Source of the DNA: Amulumruptor sp947039275
GTDB lineage: Bacteria; Bacteroidota; Bacteroidia; Bacteroidales; Muribaculaceae
Direction of reading: 5' to 3'
DNA length: 17,937 bases
NCBI GenBank assembly: GCA_947039275.1
Contig: CAMQYL010000043.1
Span: 1 to 17,937 of the forward strand
In this document: positions 14,905 to 17,937 of the stretch, piece after piece
Layout: every line of letters starts with the position of its first letter
How positions within the stretch are numbered: the first letter of the stretch is position 1
Program-made: the position numbers and the translations under genes
Notes under the pieces: model-generated
Database searches by the model: none
The model's input: the letters and a program-made list of their open reading frames with translations, nothing else
What the model was told of the DNA's origin: nothing

Positions 14905-16011
14905 ATGTCAAGACGCAACATAATCATATCAATGGCAGCCATAGCGATAAGCCTCTCGGCTGCCATCACTTCGTCGGCTCAGAACACCACAAAACTCACA
15001 GCTACCAAAGCCAATGACTACGGGCTGGTATACACGCTTCCGTCGGCAGTGATCAATGTCACCCTTGAAGCCGAACGCACAGAGTCACGTCCGGGTGAAT
15101 TTTACAATTATGCCACGAAATACCTTAAGACTTCCCCGATACAGAGCAAGTCACAGAAATGGACCCTATCAGGTGCACAGCTGACACAGGCGGCTGTGCC
15201 TGATGACGAGCAGAGATATAACGTGCAGTTTAAAAGCGGCACTCCCGTCACCATAGTGGTAGATTCCAACAATGCCCCCATCAGCATCAACGACGAAGGG
15301 TATGCACCCCAAACTACAGAGAAGCCGACGCTCCAGCCCCGACAGGCTCAGCCAAGCATCCTTGACATGCCTGCCGCCCGACAGGCAATGACCGAGGAAA
15401 TGATACAGAGCACATCCACGGCAAAACGCGCCGAGCTGGCAGCTGACAAGATATTCGAATTACGCCAGAACCGCAACGACATAATCTCAGGCAACGCCGA
15501 CGGCATGCCTAAAGACGGGCAAGCCATGCAGCTCGCACTCGACAATCTCACTCAGCAGGAGGAGGCTCTGACCGCCATGTTTACTGGAGTGACCGTGTCA
15601 TCGTCAGAAATAGCAACCTATACATTCGTCCCTGGCGAAGAATCACAAAAGATAGTCATAGCCCGCATCTCCCCTGTCAAAGGTCTTATCGCCGCCGATG
15701 ACCTCGCCGGCGATCCGATATACCTCAATTACAAGGTTGTATCCAAAGGCACCATGCCGCTGACTGACAAAGGAGAAGAACGACGTTTTCCCAAAGGCGG
15801 TGTCGCATACCGCATACCCGGCACAGCCGAAATATCCATCATCTACGATGGAAAAGAATTAGACAAGAAGACCCTGCACATCCCCCAGCTGGGCGTGGTG
15901 TTCGGCATGGAGCCGTCAATGTTCTCCGACAAGAAAACTCCAGGATACGCCCACTTTGACCCACTCACCGGAGCAATCAAAGAAACAGGCATCGCCTCCG
16001 TCAACCGCTGA
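14905..16011 (+). CDS. DUF4831-like exported protein
   Basis: The 368-residue protein begins MSRRNIIISMAAIAISLSAA and has a Sec signal peptide with a likely cut after SSAQ. After it comes a beta-rich domain with NDYGLVYTLPSAVINVTLEA and a YNYATKYL block, which I recognise as resembling the Bacteroidetes DUF4831 family of unknown function. The last part (about 240-360) holds more beta segments. An ATG at 14866 overlaps the nnr stop in an ATGA arrangement and would add 13 neutral residues before the charged signal start. It cannot be excluded and would suggest translational coupling. Lack of a lipobox Cys argues for a soluble periplasmic protein. The family resemblance is from memory, not searched. 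Confidence 0.75.
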   Translation: MSRRNIIISMAAIAISLSAAITSSAQNTTKLTATKANDYGLVYTLPSAVINVTLEAERTESRPGEFYNYATKYLKTSPIQSKSQKWTLSGAQLTQAAVPDDEQRYNVQFKSGTPVTIVVDSNNAPISINDEGYAPQTTEKPTLQPRQAQPSILDMPAARQAMTEEMIQSTSTAKRAELAADKIFELRQNRNDIISGNADGMPKDGQAMQLALDNLTQQEEALTAMFTGVTVSSSEIATYTFVPGEESQKIVIARISPVKGLIAADDLAGDPIYLNYKVVSKGTMPLTDKGEERRFPKGGVAYRIPGTAEISIIYDGKELDKKTLHIPQLGVVFGMEPSMFSDKKTPGYAHFDPLTGAIKETGIASVNR

Positions 16012-16019
16012 CCCCAAAC

Positions 16020-16040
16020 AACAGCCTCGCAAAGGCTGTT
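16020..16040 (+). other. Small hairpin between the DUF4831-like gene and the phosphatase gene
   Basis: AACAGCCT and AGGCTGTT form an 8-bp stem with a 5-nt loop, 8 bp after the stop of the upstream gene. No T tract follows, so it may weaken read-through or process the transcript rather than terminate it. Confidence 0.4.
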
Positions 16041-16081
16041 ATATGAATATACGCACATCTCACAATCGAAAAAACTCATTT

Positions 16082-16831
16082 ATGCTCAAATTTTTCAAGA
16101 AAAGCCCCAAAGAGGCTGTACCGCTTCCTATATATACCGATATACACTGTCACATAGTCCCCGGCGTAGATGACGGATCGCCCGATGTAGCCACCTCAAT
16201 GGAATTGCTTACCCGAATGCAGAGCTGGGGTCTTAAACGTATATATGCAAGCCCCCACGTGGCTGACGATGTATTTGAGAACTCACCTGATACACTTGAT
16301 CCAGCTCTCGAAGAGCTTCAGGATGCAGTCAAAAAATCCAATCTCGGCATCGAAGTCGAGCGCCATGCCGAATACCGTATAGGAGAGCTTTCCTCCCGCC
16401 AGATCGAGCAAGGCATAGCCACAACCCTTCCCAAAGACTACATACTTATAGAGAACTCATTCATGCAGGAGCCATGGGATCTGGAAAATGTGGTATTCAA
16501 TCTGAAGCTCAAAGGACTCGTACCTATCCTTGCCCATCCCGAACGCTACAAATATTATAATTCAGCCGGTTCGACAGGCAAACAAAGATATACCGAGCTA
16601 CACCACAAAGGACTGCTCTTTCAGACCAACATACTTAGTCTTGCCGGACATTACGGCTCAGCAGACCGTGACACAGCCGAATGGCTTATCAGCCAGGGAT
16701 TTGTAGACTTCCTCGGCACCGACCTCCATAACCATAGCCACGCCGACACGATAGAGGCGTACCTGCGCACCAACAAAGCCCGCAAGCATTTCGAAGCCCT
16801 CCAGGGACATCTGCTCAACGACACGCTCTGA
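16082..16831 (+). CDS. CpsB/CapC (YwqE-type) PHP-domain tyrosine-protein phosphatase
   Basis: The 249-residue protein carries the PHP metal motifs: TDIHCHIVPGVDDGS at about 19-33, ASPHV at 57-61, ENSF and ILAHPERYKYY in the middle, and GTDLHNHSH near the end. Family members dephosphorylate BY-kinases (Wzc/CapB type) that control capsule or exopolysaccharide assembly. No capsule locus is visible in the window; the unseen right flank could hold one. The frame opens at 15956, but residues before MLKFFKK look like read-through of the intergenic hairpin. The start at 16082 gives the usual short basic N-terminus before the HxH motif. It follows the DUF4831-like gene by 70 bp. Confidence 0.88.
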   Translation: MLKFFKKSPKEAVPLPIYTDIHCHIVPGVDDGSPDVATSMELLTRMQSWGLKRIYASPHVADDVFENSPDTLDPALEELQDAVKKSNLGIEVERHAEYRIGELSSRQIEQGIATTLPKDYILIENSFMQEPWDLENVVFNLKLKGLVPILAHPERYKYYNSAGSTGKQRYTELHHKGLLFQTNILSLAGHYGSADRDTAEWLISQGFVDFLGTDLHNHSHADTIEAYLRTNKARKHFEALQGHLLNDTL

Positions 16832-16872
16832 AAGGACAATCCATAGCAGCTTGAAACAACGATATGATGGCT

Positions 16873-17029
16873 GAGGGTGGTGCAGAACCCGTCAATTGTG
16901 GTGATTCTATCTATTTGATGTAGAGACATGCCATGGCATGTCTGCTGATACTCAGGGGCTTACATATTAGACATGCCGAAGGCATGTCCCTACAACATCG
17001 TGTGGTTTAGAGTTTTGCAACACCCTCCC
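16873..17029 (+). mobile_element. Composite MITE-like element, copy 1
   Basis: Outer arms GAGGGTGGTGCAGAACCC (16873-16890) and its near reverse complement (17010-17029) enclose a family A REP pair at 16920-16942 and 16970-16993. The left arm continues as GTCAATTGTGGTGATTC. The whole unit matches copy 2 read in reverse. No target duplication could be recognised, and no reading frame is inside. Confidence 0.6.
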
Positions 17030-17071
17030 AACACATCAAGTAACTGTCGGATATGCAATACGCTCAACACT

Positions 17072-17101
17072 GCCTCCGTGGGAGGCGCACATATTAGGCA
17101 G
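17072..17101 (-). repeat. GTGCGCC-type hairpin, pair member 1
   Basis: On the minus strand CTGCCTAATATGTG is followed by stem GCCTCC, loop CAC, stem GGAGGC. It is the inverted partner of 17276-17305, with 4 differences in 30 nt. Confidence 0.7.
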
Positions 17102-17159
17102 CGGTAAGGCTGGCTGTAGGTCTGCCTGACCGCTGTACAGCCGATAATACACAAAAATT

Positions 17160-17180
17160 CGCCGCTGTAGGCGGCGCACC
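17160..17180 (-). repeat. GTGCGCC-type hairpin, CGCCGC core
   Basis: Stem CGCCGC/GCGGCG with a 5-nt loop. Read on the minus strand it has a GGTGCG head, like the neighbouring element at 17197-17216. Confidence 0.5.
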
Positions 17181-17196
17181 TTGACGGATCGGGGCT

Positions 17197-17216
17197 GTGC
17201 GCCTCCGCTGGAGGCG
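17197..17216 (+). repeat. GTGCGCC-type hairpin, CGCCTCC core
   Basis: GTGCGCCTCC, loop GCT, GGAGGCG: a 7-bp stem. It faces the element at 17160-17180, and both sit between the pair 17072-17101 and 17276-17305, giving a nested symmetric layout. Confidence 0.55.
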
Positions 17217-17243
17217 ATTTAGGAGGGGACGGATGACAGAACA

Positions 17244-17276
17244 GGGGTCAGCCAAGCCCAAGGCTTGTGTGACCCC
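17244..17276. repeat. Two-part hairpin
   Basis: GGGGTCA pairs with TGACCCC (outer 7 bp) and CAAGCC with GGCTTG (inner 6 bp), with a 2x2 internal loop and a 3-nt apical loop. It directly abuts the GTGTGTC-type element that starts at 17276. No T tract follows. Confidence 0.6.
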
Positions 17277-17305
17277 TGCCTAATATGTGTGTCTCCGACG
17301 GAGAC
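17276..17305 (+). repeat. GTGTGTC-type hairpin, pair member 2
   Basis: CTGCCTAATATGTG followed by stem GTCTCC, loop GAC, stem GGAGAC. Compared with 17072-17101, one C-G stem pair is replaced by T-A, so pairing is kept. Confidence 0.7.
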
Positions 17306-17322
17306 ATACGTCGGACGCAGGT

Positions 17323-17342
17323 ACACGGCACGCCGTGTCATC
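17323..17342 (+). repeat. Family B-like solo REP
   Basis: ACACGGC, loop AC, GCCGTGT, then CATCA. It resembles the arms at 41-58 and 84-109, including the CATC tail, but its GTAGGG head is reduced to GTAC. Confidence 0.45.
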
Positions 17343-17412
17343 AATCGCAAAACATCTCCCCCCAGAAAGCGGAGGGTGTTGCAGAACCGCATTTAAACAT
17401 GTTTGTAGGGAT

Positions 17413-17564
17413 GGTGTTGCAAAACTCCGAATCGTACAATATTGTAGGGACATGCCATGGCATGTCTAATCTGCAAGTACTTGAGTATCAGCTGACATGC
17501 CATGGCATGTCCCTACATCATACAGGTTGAATCACCACAATTGACAGGTTCTGCAACACCCTCC
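17413..17564 (-). mobile_element. Composite MITE-like element, copy 2 (inverted)
   Basis: Arms GGTGTTGCAAAACTCC (17413-17428) and GGTTCTGCAACACCCTCC (17547-17564) enclose REP arms at 17444-17466 and 17494-17516. Its right side, GAATCACCACAATTGAC (17529-17545), is the exact reverse complement of 16891-16907 in copy 1. The spacer between the REP arms also resembles copy 1 read in reverse. The left end lacks the first few bases of the terminal arm. Confidence 0.6.
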
Positions 17565-17598
17565 GCAATGGTGAAGAATTGATAATCAGCGTATTCGC

Positions 17599-17622
17599 GG
17601 TCGCGACAGGTCGCGACCCTAC
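17599..17622 (-). repeat. Family C solo REP
   Basis: On the minus strand: GTAG, stem GGTCGCGAC, loop CT, stem GTCGCGACC. Same layout as family A but a different core. No inverted partner is seen. Confidence 0.7.
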
Positions 17623-17637
17623 AAATTTTACGGCGTT

Positions 17638-17689
17638 TGTTGCAGAACTCCGAATCGTACAATGCTGTAGGGACATGCCACAATGCTGT
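17638..17689 (+). mobile_element. Truncated composite element
   Basis: TGTTGCAGAACTCCGAATCG and the following bases to ACATGCC at 17679 repeat 17415-17456 nearly exactly. The element then stops inside the REP stem. ACAATGCTGT occurs on both sides (17659-17668 and 17680-17689), suggesting a deletion by slippage or recombination. A second broken copy is at 17371-17410. Confidence 0.55.
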
Positions 17690-17713
17690 TAACTTAAGCG
17701 TTTAATGGATACC

Positions 17714-17730
17714 GCGCCCCTTGTGGGCGC
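17714..17730. repeat. GCGCCC hairpin
   Basis: GCGCCC and GGGCGC form a 6-bp stem with a 5-nt loop CTTGT. Read on the minus strand it has a TGCGCCC head like the other GTGCGCC-type elements. Family membership is uncertain. Confidence 0.4.
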
Positions 17731-17743
17731 ATCTCTCTGTTAG

Positions 17744-17900
17744 CCGAGGGGCAAGCCCCTCGGTCAGGATGCAGGCAGATACGCGCTGCGCTTTGCCGCA
17801 GCGCATCAGTCGCTATAATGTTGTGACTCATGGTGTTTGATGCGCTGCGGCAAGGCGCAGCGCGTTTTTCGGGCTGACATTTCCGAGGGGCAAGCCCCTC
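17744..17900. repeat. Nested double inverted repeat
   Basis: The outer pair is GAGGGGC-type hairpins at 17744-17763 (9-bp stem CCGAGGGGC, loop AA) and 17883-17900. The inner pair is two 28-nt GCGCTGCG-type arms at 17781-17808 and 17838-17865, reverse complements with one mismatch. Layout is outer, inner, inner inverted, outer. Confidence 0.75.
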
Positions 17901-17907
17901 TATTAGA

Positions 17908-17937
17908 TTTGCACCTGCAAAGAAAAGGTTAACTTTG
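17908..17937 (+). promoter_or_regulatory. Candidate promoter for a gene beyond the right edge
   Basis: TTTG at 17908-17911 and TAACTTTG at 17930-17937 are 18 bp apart, one base short of the usual range. It would read rightward out of the window. Confidence 0.45.

Larger units (their letters stand above)
16832..17937. repeat. Gene-free cluster of REP/REPIN-type palindromes and composite elements
   Basis: Over 1.1 kb without a credible gene. The reading frames here follow repeat sequence and carry peptides such as CRDMPWHV. Instead there are at least ten hairpins of several families: GTAG-headed (A and C), a B-like variant, GTGCGCC types, GCGCTGCG and GAGGGGC types. Many are in inverted pairs, described separately. 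Two broader composite elements lie in opposite orientation. Confidence 0.85.

Noticed and set aside
17101..17142. Crossing complementary segments (GCGGT/ACCGC and GGCTGTA/TACAGCC) suggesting a pseudoknot RNA
   Set aside because: The stems are short, no promoter is near, and in this repeat-rich region chance pairing is likely.
17285..17530. Short frames in the repeat cluster
   Set aside because: They consist of REP sequence (peptides such as CRDMPWHV), with no start signal and no family resemblance.
16873..17689. CRISPR-like array
   Set aside because: Repeat units are inverted pairs with uneven spacing and related spacers, and no cas gene is present.
17680..17937. Integron attC sites (GTTAAC at 17688 and 17928)
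   Set aside because: The sequences do not give the paired attC core arrangement, and no integrase or cassette genes are seen.
1..17937. Further TAnnTTTG matches as promoters
   Set aside because: The motif has only six fixed bases, so several matches are expected by chance; only those suitably placed before genes were kept.
1..17937. tRNA or rRNA genes
   Set aside because: No cloverleaf with a TTCRA arm and no rRNA-like stretch was recognised in the gaps.

Overview
The window looks like a chromosomal segment from a Bacteroidales bacterium, and gut Muribaculaceae would fit. Three things point there. Several genes are preceded by the Bacteroidetes sigma-factor -7 motif TAnnTTTG. The genes have Bacteroidetes-type forms: an enlarged NusB, YbbR next to YajC, Tgt followed by an LptF/LptG permease, a DUF4831-like protein, and a lipoprotein/TPR/LuxR regulator. 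There are no Shine-Dalgarno sequences worth naming. The family-level assignment is inference.

Layout. Positions 1-148 hold a palindromic repeat pair. Positions 149-3658 (minus strand) hold coaE, a YbbR-domain protein, yajC and an internally duplicated nusB. Positions 3659-3899 are the nusB leader, which contains a repeat pair. Positions 3900-5585 (minus) encode a membrane-anchored TPR regulator with a LuxR-type DNA-binding end. Positions 5824-6516 (minus) are an aquaporin, divergent from tgt (6630-7760, plus), which is followed by an LptF/LptG-type permease and then by an outer-membrane beta-barrel protein with its own candidate promoter. Positions 11333-11824 are an unrecognised small basic protein whose last 14 codons lie in a repeat. 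Then come adk and hpt (minus), divergent from nnr (plus), followed by a DUF4831-like exported protein and a CpsB/YwqE-type PHP phosphatase ending at 16831.

The last 1.1 kb (16832-17937) has no credible gene. It is packed with short hairpins and inverted repeats, and is the most unusual part of the window. Most fit the REP/REPIN design: a GTAG tetranucleotide next to a roughly 9-bp stem with a 2-nt loop, in head-to-head inverted pairs. The core sequence differs between families while this architecture is kept. Two inverted copies of a roughly 155-bp composite element, with TGTTGCARAAC-type terminal arms around an inner REP pair, plus two broken copies, suggest a small non-autonomous mobile element. 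No transposase is in the window, so any mobilising enzyme would be elsewhere in the genome.

The genes are mostly housekeeping: coenzyme A synthesis, protein export, antitermination, tRNA queuosine, LPS transport, purine salvage, nucleotide balance and NAD(P)H repair. Two promoters sit so close to the start codon (tgt and the TPR regulator) that their mRNAs may be leaderless. All calls come from reading the sequence; no database search was run.
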